Source: Spinacia oleracea
Lineage: Eukaryota; Streptophyta; Magnoliopsida; Caryophyllales; Amaranthaceae
Direction: 5' to 3'
Assembly (NCBI RefSeq): GCF_020520425.1
Contig: NC_079491.1
Location: 111,972,652 to 112,036,651 of the forward strand
DNA length: 64,000 nt
Shown: one piece after another, positions 48,731 through 59,052 of the stretch
Position numbering within the stretch: position 1 is the stretch's first letter
Layout of the letters: each line of letters begins with the position of its first letter
Notes under the pieces: generated by a model
What the model was told of the DNA's origin: nothing
Seen by the model: the letters and a program-made list of their open reading frames with translations, nothing else
Database searches by the model: none
Program-made: the position numbers and the translations under genes

Positions 48731-50121
48731 TGTTAGGTTATGATACATATGACAATTCATAAATCATGCGGAAAAACCATTTAGCCAGGAATACATATTA
48801 TTTACACATAATCATATAGCATAGTTTAGATGCATACTCTTTGTTGCGTGCCTTCCCTAGCTGCGCCCGAACCGAACAAGAACAAGTCTTTAGGACTCCA
48901 AGTGTCGTCCCTCAGTAGATAGTCCACAGCACGTCCGGATCCGCCTTAAGCTTGACCAACTAGAATCGCCCTTAAGGTAGTATAGATTTCGGCTAAATAG
49001 GGGCAAGAGAGTGGCTGATTTTTCTTGAAAATCTTACCTTTGAATACTTCAATTGTATCTATAAATTATGACCCTAGGCACCTATTTAAAGAGGTATGGA
49101 AAAGGAATTATAATCCTACTAGGATTTGGATTTATTAATTAGAATCCTATTTGAACTCTAAATAATAAATTTAATCTATTAGGATTAGGATTTAATTAAT
49201 ACACGAATTCCGATAGGATCAGGATTCGTTACGAACATGATCATCGTATGGCCACGAGCATTGCACCACCCGCGCAGGCCTTGCGGCCCACACGAGCAGT
49301 CGCTGCTCGCGGCCCAACAGCACGCTCAGCGTGCGCGCGCCAAGGCCTTGCTGGGCCTGGCCTTGCGCTGGGCCTGGCGAGGCTGTGGCAGCTCCATGCT
49401 GGGCGCTCGGCTTGCTGGGCGCGGGCCTGGCTTCGTGCTGGGCCTTCGTCTAGCAAGCCTCGTCCGATGTTAATTCGTACGATGCGCTTCCGATTAAATT
49501 CCCGGTTCCGGAATTCATTTCCGATACGAACAATATTTAATATTTTCGATTCCGGAATTAATTTCCGTTTCGAACAAATATTTAATATTTCCGTTTCCGA
49601 AATTATTTTCCGATCCCGATAATATTTCCGATTCTGACAATATTTCCGTTTCCGGCAATATTTCCGATTCCGGTAATATTTCCATTTCCAATAATATTTT
49701 CCGATACGTACCATGTTTCCGTTTCCGGCAACATCTACGACTTGGATAATATTTATATTTCCGATACGATCCATATTTCCGTTTCCGGCAATATTATCGT
49801 TTCCGGAGTATTCATTTCTTGCTTGTGACGATCTCAGCTCCCACTGAAACCAAGATCCGTCGATTCCGAATATCCATAGATGGAGTATTTAATGACATTA
49901 AATACTTGATCCGTTTACGTGCTATTTGTGTGACCCTACGGATTCAGTCAAGAGTAAGCTGTGGATTAATATCATTAATTCCACTTGAACTGAAGCGGCC
50001 TCTAGCTAGGCATTCAGCTCACTTGATCTCACTGAATTATTAACTTGTTAATTAATAATGAACCGCATTTATTAGACTTAATATTATATGCATACTTGGA
50101 CCAAGGGCATTATTTCCTTCA
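48731..50121 (-). repeat. TE-5 5' LTR (mosaic)
   Basis: 1,391 bp. Positions 48731 to ~48946 match the TE-6 5' LTR without visible difference and differ at many sites from TE-5's own 3' LTR. From ~48950 on, including the GC block and the CTAAATAGGGGCAAG segment, it matches TE-5's 3' LTR. The breakpoint lies near the CCTTAAGCTTGACC phrase. Confidence 0.88.
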
Positions 50122-50126
50122 GGACC

Positions 50127-51887
50127 TAACTCCCAACCGAACAAGCGCAAGGCTATCACCCCTCCGGCCTTCGAGACTTACGGAATTTCATTTCCGGAGC
50201 AACGGTCTTGGACTTACTTTGAGGAAACGTCTAAGCGGAACATCCGCCCGACAAAATTCTATGACAAGAAGGCCGTTCAAACTTTGGGGTTTGAGAAGGA
50301 GCTAACACTTTGATTGAGGGGCTCGATCTCGAGGAGTTTGTGGGGATGAGTGCCAAGACATACCGGAGAGTCACTCTCGAGTTCCTTGCCTCGGCTAGGA
50401 GGTGCCGGATTCATGAGAATGGAAAAGAGTCGGTCGAGCTTCATTTCCAAGCATTCAATAATCAACATGTGCTCACCGATGAAGCGATCAATGATTTTTT
50501 CACCATCTACCCAAACCGGGGTCTTGTTGTTAACCCGGTGGCGGAGTGTGCGGATTCTTATGATGAGAATATTTGGTGGGGAGAGCTCACGGGAGAAGAG
50601 AGGAAGTTCATTTCCTCCTCGGCGAAGTCATCTTCTTTTCATCACCCAGCCATCCATTACTTGAACCGCATGCTCCTATACGCGGTCTTTGCAAAAGGGG
50701 CCACCGGATCCTTGTCAAGTCCGGAACTTGGTGCACTATGGATAGCTTCTGAAAAGGATGAAGGGATCTTGGATTTTGGGCAGCTTTTGATCACCCGGAT
50801 GATTGAGCATCGGGACGGGCAACCAACTAGTGGGGATATTCTTTTAGGTGGGATGCTCACTCTTCTCTTGAGGGCACTCCCCGGTGATCCTTATGAGCAC
50901 ACCCTAGCTGAGTTAGATGAGGTTCCCGGAGGGGAATTCCTTGACTTGAGGACGCTCTCCCATGCCAAGTGGATCAAGGCCACCAATAATGATAAGTATA
51001 TTTGGACGGTGAAGCAACGAGATTGGTGCATCCTCCCCAATCCTACCATCACTTCTTGGACTCCCAATGTCCGGTATTTGCTTCCCCGCGATCCTCAATT
51101 CCTTGCCCAAGATCAACGGTTTCCTCCTCCTCACCCCGCTCCGGAGTCTCCTCCCCATGGTCCTCCTCCTATCTCGGAGCCTTCCCCTAATGAGGGTGGT
51201 ACATCCTCTTCCTCCTCTCCCTTTGATTTCCATGGCTTGCAATCTACCCTTGCGGCTATCTTGCAAGGGCAAGAGAACCAAGCTAATACCTTGGCTTCTC
51301 TTGCTCCTCGAGGGAGCCGCACGGGGGATTCTTATCCCGATTATGACTCGTCCTACTACGGTAGGCGGATGTACGACTTCCATGTTGACAAAGGGGACTT
51401 TGCCCCCTATGTCAAATATCCTTATCACCCTCCCCAACAACGGCCCATCCCTAGTTGGAATGAGGAGCGTACACCCACTTACCCGTATTGGACGGGTCCA
51501 TCCCAACCCGGTGTCACTCCTCCCTCTTTTCCGCCTTATAATTATACCATGATGGGCGGGAGTGACTACCGCGGTGACCCCATGTATCCCACTTCCCCAT
51601 CGGTTGATCGGCCAGATGGTTGGCCCGAGGATTTCACCGGGTGGCCTAGGGGGTACACGGGAGGTTGGGATGGTCCCCGAGGAGAGCCATCCCATGGAAA
51701 TTACCCCCTTTGGCCCGAATATAGTTGGCCGCCTTATACCGATGCTTCGGGGCCCGATGTGGACCCCACCTACAATTTCACCCCGTTCACCGCCGATGAG
51801 GCTCGTGCTCATCGCCTTGAGCGGGATGACTATTGGAGGCTTTATGATTCGACAGGTAAGGCGCACGCCGCGGGTTCTTCTTCTTAG
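50127..51887 (+). pseudogene. TE-4 second ORF (ATHILA ORF-1/plant transposon-protein-like), frameshifted
   Basis: Continues 29542-29570 after TE-5. The frame runs 50128-50313 and stops at TGA 50311; the adjacent frame is then open from about 50300 to 51887, indicating a one-base indel near 50300. The main part (~525 codons) has an N-terminal globular region with WWGELTGEER, HHPAIHYLNRMLLYAVFAKG and GILDFGQLLITRMI. This is the style of the ATHILA ORF-1 or 'putative plant transposon protein' family found downstream of gag-pol in Athila elements. The last ~250 codons are rich in P, Y, G and S. The product's function is not established. The antisense 409-codon ORF over it is a shadow. Confidence 0.7.
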
Positions 51888-54119
51888 TGTTTCCTCCATT
51901 TCTCCCCCATCTTGATGTGATGGTATGCTTGCGATTAGCTTGGGGGAGAAATGCGGAGTGGGGGTTTGCTTAGGGATCTTTTGATGCTTGTTGGTGTTGT
52001 TGGTCTTCTTGCCACTTTGTGTGGTTGTACATATGATGATGACGAGTCTATGATGGTACTTTTGGTGTGTTTTGGCCATTTGGCCCTTGTCTACTAATAT
52101 TTTTTCTTGCTTGTTTTTTAGCATTGTTTTGGTATGTTTCATTGCGGTGGGTTCACACTTTCCACCTTTTGCCTTGTCCGTCTTTATTTTGGTGAGGTTG
52201 TTCGGGTTTTAACGGCTCTTTGCGGGACTTGCTCCCACGAAATTTCCGGTAACATCCTTCTAACTCTATTGCATACTTTAGGGGACGGGCATACATCATG
52301 TTGGGGCATTTGGTTGGATGGGCAGTTGTGCTGCCCCTCCTTGCTTGGTTTTAGGCCTTGAGGACATGGCCTAATTCTAGCTTGGGGGGAGTTTTGTTGT
52401 GTGGTTGGCTACTTGTTGATGCTCATTGCTATGAATCATACCATTATGTGCTTGTTTCTTTGTTTTTAGTTTGATTTAGTTTGATTCTAGTTTCTTTTCT
52501 TTTTGTTTGTTTCTTTTTGTTTCCCTTTTTGGTGTGTTTTCTTATTTTCTTCCTTTTTCTTTTATTTTCCTTTCCTTTTGTCAAGGCAAGTTTTTCTAGG
52601 ATTTCTTAGGCAATATTCTTGATTGGGGCATATAAAATTGGAACTTGTAGATTAGAGTGCTTTTATTCCTAATTGGTAGATTTTTACACGGTTCTTAATG
52701 TCTTGGGTCGAGTCTAGGATTTGGTGTCAAGAAAGTTGGTTGAACTATGGGTAGCATGCGTCATGAACTCTTGGCTTGTGGTAAGATGGTGTCGATTTCT
52801 CTAGTGATTTGAAGCCGGAGAGAATGGTATTTGCTCCCTTGTGAGGTTCATGTTCAAAAATAAGCCCAAACACATTTTCATATATTGAGTGGCATGGATC
52901 CTTAGCATTGACTTTCTTGTCTCCCGAGTTTGACCATTTCCTTCCCGAGACCGCGACCGAACTACTTTAGGGGACGATAGAGGCATTTCTTTCGGTGACT
53001 ATTTTTCTTTTTAGCTTAGGACTTTATTTTCTATTTTTCTCATATGTTTTTGTTTGCATTTGCCCCCTTTGCTAGCCATTTGAGCCTTGACCCTTCATTT
53101 CTTATGAGCACATTACAAGCCTAATAGCCTTTGTTTTGTTTTCACCCTTAGAAGTGATAGTGAAGCTTAGAGTTATGATGCTTGTTGTTTTGGAGTAATT
53201 ATGCAAAGTTGAGGAATGAATGTTGTTTTGTATGAATGGCAAAGTTTTGGAAGAATGTTGTATATAAGTGAATAATTGATGCAAAAAGCAAAAAGAGAGT
53301 TAAATTATGAAAAACCCAAAAAAAATAGAGAAAAACAAGGCATGAAAAGTTTCATTTGAAACACAAAAAAAGAGAAAATCAAATCAAGAAAAGTGCAAAA
53401 AAGAGTTGTAGTTTAGAATTGTTGTTGAATAAGCTTGGGGGTACCCCAAATAAGTGGTGCGAGTTTGTGTTTGGTTCAAAATGCTTGAGTTGAGTTCTTA
53501 TTGCGCTTCATTTTAGGTATGAGCACCAAATTGCCAAATTTGTTCCGCACCTTACCCCTAGCCTTCGTTACGCCCTAAAAGCCCTCTTAACCCTTTAGAG
53601 TTGAGTCATTGTCGGTGGAGGGAGGATTTGTTCAAGCTTAAGGAACAAGGTTGTCATGCTAAGATGTCGGGTAGCCTATTATTGATTTTCTGGCGCCTTC
53701 GCGGTGTCTTGAGACGCTATTCTCAAGGGTGGATAAGATCTAGAGATTTGACGTGGTATATGCCCGGATGTAGGGGAATTGACTAGTGCTTGCCCTTAGT
53801 TCGCTTTGCTTGATGCTCGAATCTTTCACTCGATTTAGGACATTAGTTAGCGTGTATTCATTTATTTGATTAGTAATATTAGTGTTCTTCTATACTTGTT
53901 CCATAATACGGCCCCCATCTTGGATTTTGTAGTTTAATTTCTTTTCTTCTCTTTTCTTTTCTTCTTCTTTTCTTTCTTCCTTTTCTTGGTTTGTGTTTTC
54001 CATTTTAGTCTTTCCTTGATTAGATTTGCTAGATTTTGATTTTAGTAAATTTTTAGAAACTGGTTAGTTGCTCATTCTTCCCTAGTTGAGTTTTGTTTGC
54101 TAGAGACTAGCAAACGCCT
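51888..54119 (+). other. TE-4 3' region, non-coding
   Basis: 2.2 kb, T-rich, without a credible gene. It contains repeated polypurine-like phrases AGCTTGGGGG(A) at 51937, 52379 and 53432, in addition to the one at the LTR edge. Long non-coding 3' regions are usual for Athila-group elements. Confidence 0.65.
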
Positions 54120-54131
54120 AGCTTGGGGGAG
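54119..54131 (+). other. TE-4 polypurine tract
   Basis: AGCTTGGGGGAG ends three bases before the 3' LTR. It matches the internal copies listed for 51888-54119. Confidence 0.8.
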
Positions 54132-54133
54132 TT

Positions 54134-55833
54134 TGATGAGCGGCATTTATGTCGCTCTAGGCCTAGGATTTTATAGAATTTTATTAAGCTTTTCGATGGT
54201 TTTGCATAGTTTTGTTGTATTTTTATCCCCTTATTCCATCTTTGTACTTTTCAGGTAAAAAGTGTTGAAAATGATGGAAAATAGCTGAGAATTGATCGAA
54301 CAGGGCCCGTGCGATCGCACGGAATTCATGTGCGTTTGCACGGGTCAGCAAAGTTGCCTCCAAAGTCAAGCGGGTTCGTGTGCTCGTGCCCCAGAAGTGT
54401 GTGTTCGCACAAATTTGGAAAATCGATGCAGGAACTATATGGGAATTTATGCGATCGCATCACAGAGGAGCTCGTTCGCACGAATATGGAAAATCGATGC
54501 AGGAACTATGAGTGATTTTGTGCGATCGCACCACAGAGGAGCCCGCTCGCACGAAATTTCGGTGGGCTCGCACTGAATTCCTGTGCAAGCACATGAGGAT
54601 TTATGGAGATTTGGCCAAGTCAGAACCGTGCAATCACACGGTTGCTGAACACGATCGCACGGCACGAAGGAGGAGAATCATCGCTGAGCTCGTTCGCATG
54701 GATCACAGCACGATTGCACCGGTGCGATCGCAGCTGGGTATGCCCGTTCGCACAGCTGCGCGGGATTCAGTTTTCGAGTTTAAATCTCTTATTTTCGGGG
54801 TTTAGTATAAATAAAATTTTCTTTATTTTCATTAACAATTAATTTCAGAAATAGATTTTAGGAGGTTTTTAGATATTTTGCTCTTCAAGCTAGTGTTCTA
54901 GAGAGAGAAACTCATTGATTTTCAAGCTTCAATTCTGTAATTCCTCCAACTCTTCTCTTTTTCTTGCAATTTAATTCTTAGTTTCTTAATTCTTGCTCTT
55001 GCTTTGTTGTTGATTGTTCTTCAATTCCTTAATTTCTTGAATTCTTGATTTCATTGATTGAAGTTACTTTGATTTTCAATTTGTGATTTGATTGTGCAAT
55101 TGAACTCTTAATTCTCTTCTCCTACTCCTTCAATATCATGCTTGCTAGCTTATTCTTAATGGATTGCTTGATTTCTAGAATGACTAGTGAGTAGAATTAG
55201 GTTAGGGTAAGGGGAGAATCTAGGGGCTTAATTAGGGGAAATTGTTGATTGATTGTTGGTTGATTCATGTGATTAAATATGATTTGATGATAGGATATCC
55301 ATGCTAGTTGAGTGGTAGTTGCAAATGCTATTCGATTAGAGTCACGTGGAACCATAGGATAGGTTTGACGAGAGATTGTGGGCCTATCTTGTGTGATCAA
55401 ATGGCGGTGCCTATTATATGCTAGTTAGTTTAATCTAGGATTAGGCGAAAGCTCTTCCGTGGATTAGACGCTTATCGTTCCCTATCCGAGAGGTGGCGGG
55501 TTCGTCTTTAGATGTCATTTGCCTAATCACCATTTCGTTGCATGATCACCATTGCTAGATAGTTGAATTCATTTCCCCCGGTTTCCCTAGCCTATCCCCG
55601 ACTCCCTAACGTTTCCCTTTCTTGATTCAATTTAGCATAATTCTTCGTTTTTAGATTCTTAAAAGTGACAATTCAAAACCAAATCCTTGTTCGAACTAGA
55701 TTGACTTTCAAATTCAATAACCACCGTTTCTTTGGGACGATCCCTTTGCTTACCGCTAGCCGGTAGTTGAGTGGTTTTATAAATATTGTTTGAATAGGTT
55801 GTTTTCTATCAACGACGGAAAACACGCCTATCA
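54134..55833 (+). repeat. TE-4 3' LTR
   Basis: 1,700 bp. It has a ~70-bp tandem duplication around 54410-54555 (phrase GGAAAATCGATGCAGGAACT twice) that is single in the 5' LTR. The palindrome cluster lies at 54300-54760. It is followed by target duplication GCATA and the rest of TE-2. Confidence 0.88.
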
Positions 55834-55838
55834 GCATA

Positions 55839-58062
55839 ACATAATCTTTCCCCCAACTTGGTGGTTTTCTTGGTCTCGTAGACTGTTTGAGAGCTGGTTG
55901 AACAGTAGGGTCTGCCTGCTGTTGTTGAGTATCTATTATTGGAGCATTGATCTGCTCATCACAAGTTTCCATGGGTATCAAAGGATCATCATAAATCTCT
56001 TGGGTTAGAGGTGAAGTAGGTAAAGAAACTGGGAGGGGTGTCATGTATGCTGGATCAGTGTTTGGATTGAAAGGCAACCAATATGTTCATGAAACGTCAC
56101 ATCTCTAGACACAAAAATCTTCACCGTGAGAAGATTTAGAAGCCTATAACCTTTCTGAGTTGATGGATAACCCAAAAAGGCACAGGGAACACCTCTTGGT
56201 GTGAACTTGTCTTGATGAGTATCTGCATTAGATGCAAAAGCGAGGCACCCAAACACTTTGGGGTGAGCGTACTCAGGTGTCTTTTTGTGAAGTAATTCGT
56301 ATGGAGTCTTGTTGTTAAGAACATCAGTAGGCAACCTATTAATAATATGCACAGCAGCCATCACACAATCCCCTCAATACTGCAAAGCCAAACCAGATTG
56401 GAACCTCAGACCCCTAGCCATTTCAAGAACATGTCTATGCTTTCGTTCAACCCTGGCATTCTGTTGAGGTCTTTTGATACAAGATGTTTGGTGTACAATG
56501 CCACTTTCTGCAAAGAATTTCTGACACGGAGTATCATCAAACTCCAATGCATTATTTGTTCTGAGAATTTTTATTTTCTTCTGAAATTGGGTGTAAACAT
56601 AATTCTGAAAACTCTGCAAGGTTGACAGTGCCTCTGATTTATATTGAATAAGATAGATCCATGTATGTCTAGTACAATCATCAACAATGGTCATGAAATA
56701 CCTGAACTTTCCTCTAGTTGGTGTTTTATATGGTCCCCATATAGCCATGTGTACTAGCTCAAATTGCTCGAGAGCACGAGACTCACTTAACGCAAATGGC
56801 AACTTTGTAACTTTGCCAAGGGGCAAGTTATACAGATTTCAGTGTTGTCATTCACATAAGGCTTAACACAAGGCACATGTTGAAGTTTGGACAACGATGC
56901 ATGCCCTAGCCTATGATGCCATAGGGTGTACTGATTTTGTGAGTTTTTGCTGGTGGAGAGAGAAGAACAAGTGACTCTGGTAGTATTGCATTGTTTTGAG
57001 TGAGACATAGCAGAAATTTGAGAAGTTGCATCACCAAGAGGTACATTTAGCAAATAATACAACCCATCTTTGCTTTTCCGAAGCCTTTAAGTGCCATTGT
57101 TTGGCAATCAATTATGATATAATAATCAGGATAAAATATAACTTGACAGTTATTATCCTTCATCAACTTGTTGACAGACAGAAGATTATGTTGGAAATGT
57201 GGAACACACAAGACATTCTCCAACACAAGACTATTGTGCAATTTCACAGATCCAATGTGTGAAATAAATGTTGTTGCACCAGTTGGTAGACTTATTTTGA
57301 TCTGTTTTGTGGCTGGAATAGGGTGGATTATTTCAGAGAAAATAGGGGTCATATGGTCACTGGCTCCCGAATCAATTATCCAATCAGTCACAACCACATT
57401 TGCAGACAAACTACTCACCATTCTTGAGAAATGATTATCTATTTCATCATCTAATTCGGAGCCTCTTCACACATAGTTAGCTGATGTAGATAGCAATTTT
57501 AACAGTTGTTCCACTTATTGTTGAGTAAAAACCAACACATTTCCAGCCGTGTTAACTGAGCTCCCTGCAACTGATCCTGATCCCTGTGCATTTGCAGCCA
57601 TTTTAGACCCCGAGTTCCACTTAGATCCAGTATTCGCAGACCCTCTTCCACCTTGCTTCTTGTGTTTGTGATGCCATTTTGGGTATCCAATAACTGACCA
57701 ACATCTCTCGGCTGTATGACCTTTTCCATTGCAAGCTGAGCACTGCATAGATCTTTCAGTACCTATGCTATACATAGCAACCATTTCACCACCATGGAAC
57801 TTAGGTGAGTGAAGAATTTCTCTTTGCGACTCCTCCTGTTGCAACATAGCACATGCTACTTCCACAGTTGGAAGAGGTGTTAACATAAGAAGTTGACTTC
57901 TCTGTGGCCCAAAAGATTCATCTAGGCCATTAAGAAACTGAAACTACCTTGATTCCTCCCTCTGTTGATCAATGGCCCTTAACAGTTTTGTAATATCACT
58001 AGTACTAGTACTAGTAGATACAGCAGGCAAGATTTTCATACAATCAAGTTCCTCCCATAAAC
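55839..58062 (-). pseudogene. gag-pol: TE-2 copia gag (partial)-protease-integrase, mutated
   Basis: The upstream part of the pol gene whose RT/RNase H part is at 21857-23527. On the minus strand from 58062: gag C-terminal region (LNGLDESFGPQRSQ style) with zinc knuckle CSACNGKGHTAERC near 57715; protease DSGASDHM near 57365; the integrase zinc domain HHRLGH...CITC near 56840-56925; integrase core 56374-56826; then integrase C-terminus and linker to 55839. Reading frames change near 57050, 56800 and 56060, and a TGA at 56374 replaces a usual tryptophan position. Two integrase catalytic aspartates are changed (HMAIWGPYK and LRTNNALEF). The gag N-terminus and primer site are absent: the terminal repeat abuts mid-gag at 58063. 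Confidence 0.85.
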
Positions 58063-58775
58063 ATAAAGACTTATATTTGCAAGTGTAAATGCAGCAGATT
58101 AAGATCCGAATTTGAGAGAAGGAAAAGAAGAGGCTGCTTTCATTACTTAGGCCTTAAGCCCACAATACAGCTTATATAGTGAGCAAAGCCTTACAACGGC
58201 TCTCATCATTACCCTGGCACCTGTCTACTGACAGCACATGATTTAAGGAGAAAAGGACAAGATCAGTACATGATCCTAGGTAGATATTTATTCTAGCAAA
58301 ACAGAAAAGATGCTACTAAGCTAAATTACTTAAGAACCCTTAGGGCATGCTTGGATTGAGGGTAATGTATTAAAGGAGTAATAAAAGTCAAACTAAGTTA
58401 ATTGAAGGTGATGATGAGGGGATGAAGTGGTGGCAGAGAAAACTAGCTAGTGTTGGCAAGAAGAAAATAAAAGGAAAGGGGGAACTAATACCCTCATCAT
58501 GGGGGAAATAGTTACCCACCATCCCACTAGGGTGATTATTACCCTCATTTGGGGTAATTACTTCCCCCCATCCTCCCTTCTCCTCACAACACTACCACTA
58601 CCACAACTTCTCATCACAATACCACCACACCACCCTCCTTGCAACCACGAAAATTCACCTTCATTGTCCTTTTATTATGGTGGTTTAACTTTTATTACCC
58701 CCATCATCCATTACACTCAATCCAAGCGTATCCTTAGACTAATAAAGCCGTAAAATCATCTGCATTTCCCTTATT
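58063..58775 (-). mobile_element. TE-2 5' terminal repeat (with MITE insertion)
   Basis: It matches 10543-10796 plus 21791-21858, with a 394-bp insertion (MITE plus TTA). The inner edge ATAAAGAC directly adjoins gag coding sequence, with no primer site between. The outer edge CTTATT is followed by AAATA, the probable target duplication. Confidence 0.78.
58343..58733. mobile_element. Tourist-like (PIF/Harbinger) MITE
   Basis: 391 bp with terminal inverted repeats GGGCATGCTTGGATTGAG... and its near-complement ...CTCAATCCAAGCGTATCC, flanked by the 3-bp target duplication TTA at 58340-58342 and 58734-58736. The empty site is visible in the other TE-2 terminal repeat (AACCCTTAGAC near 21810-21820), which proves insertion. 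No transposase. The ORF at 58499 is not a gene. Confidence 0.88.
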
Positions 58776-59051
58776 AAATAGCTTACTGAGTTTTGGAGAA
58801 TTGGAGCTGTTAGTTGCAACGATACAAACTTTGAGCAATTTCTACTCATAATTGAGTCCAGGTACCTCAAATTCTTCGATAAATTACTTACCCATATTTC
58901 AATTTATACTCTGTTGTACATAGCCATAATTCGAGTAAAATGTTGAATTTGATTGTGTAGAAAAATGTGTTTTTTGATTCTTGAATTTGTTTGTTTTATT
59001 TTCTATTCTTATAGTTGTGTGCTTTCGCATGTGTTATGTGTTAAATTGCAG
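58776..59051 (+). other. leader/intron of MULE-derived gene
   Basis: Host sequence after the TE-2 stack. GTCCAG|GTACCT at ~58861 is a possible donor, and TTAAATTGCAG at 59041-59051 is a convincing acceptor one base before the start codon at 59053. The upstream in-frame ATG at 58981 lies in this intron-like stretch and is not preferred. Confidence 0.6.
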
Positions 59052-59052
59052 A

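Larger units (their letters stand above)
29571..50121 (-). mobile_element. TE-5: Ty1/copia element (hosting TE-6)
   Basis: LTRs at 29571-30942 (3') and 48731-50121 (5'), TGTTAGG...CCTTCA on the plus strand, target duplications GGACC at 29566-29570 and 50122-50126. It is minus-oriented, as shown by pol, a tRNA-Met-type primer site at 48716-48729 and a polypurine tract at 30943-30953. It carries full gag-protease-integrase-RT-RNase H coding sequence with frameshifts, and a long 5' leader containing a GC-rich block. TE-6, a relative with very similar LTRs, is inserted in its 3' untranslated region. Without TE-6 it is about 10.1 kb. Confidence 0.9.
23529..55833 (+). mobile_element. TE-4: Athila-like Ty3/gypsy element without RT/integrase, hosting TE-5 and TE-6
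   Basis: LTRs at 23529-25157 and 54134-55833 (TGATGAGCGG...CGCCTATCA), with target duplications GCATA at 23524-23528 and 55834-55838. Inside, in order, are: primer site, gag-protease ORF, duplicated GGGAGGCAACCC motif, leader, second ORF (split by TE-5), long 3' region, polypurine tract. Subtracting TE-5 (29571-50121) leaves about 11.7 kb. Reverse transcriptase, RNase H and integrase are missing altogether, so this is a non-autonomous derivative with partial coding capacity. The primer site TGGCGCCGTTGCCGGGGA and the second ORF are of Athila type. Confidence 0.88.

Noticed and set aside
50913..52142. 409-codon minus-strand ORF
   Set aside because: Antisense shadow of the TE-4 second ORF; composition follows the codons of the sense strand.
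55673..56077. 134-codon minus-strand ORF crossing the TE-4/TE-2 junction
   Set aside because: Chimeric reading of TE-2 pol linker and TE-4 LTR; only 55839-56077 is real TE-2 sequence.
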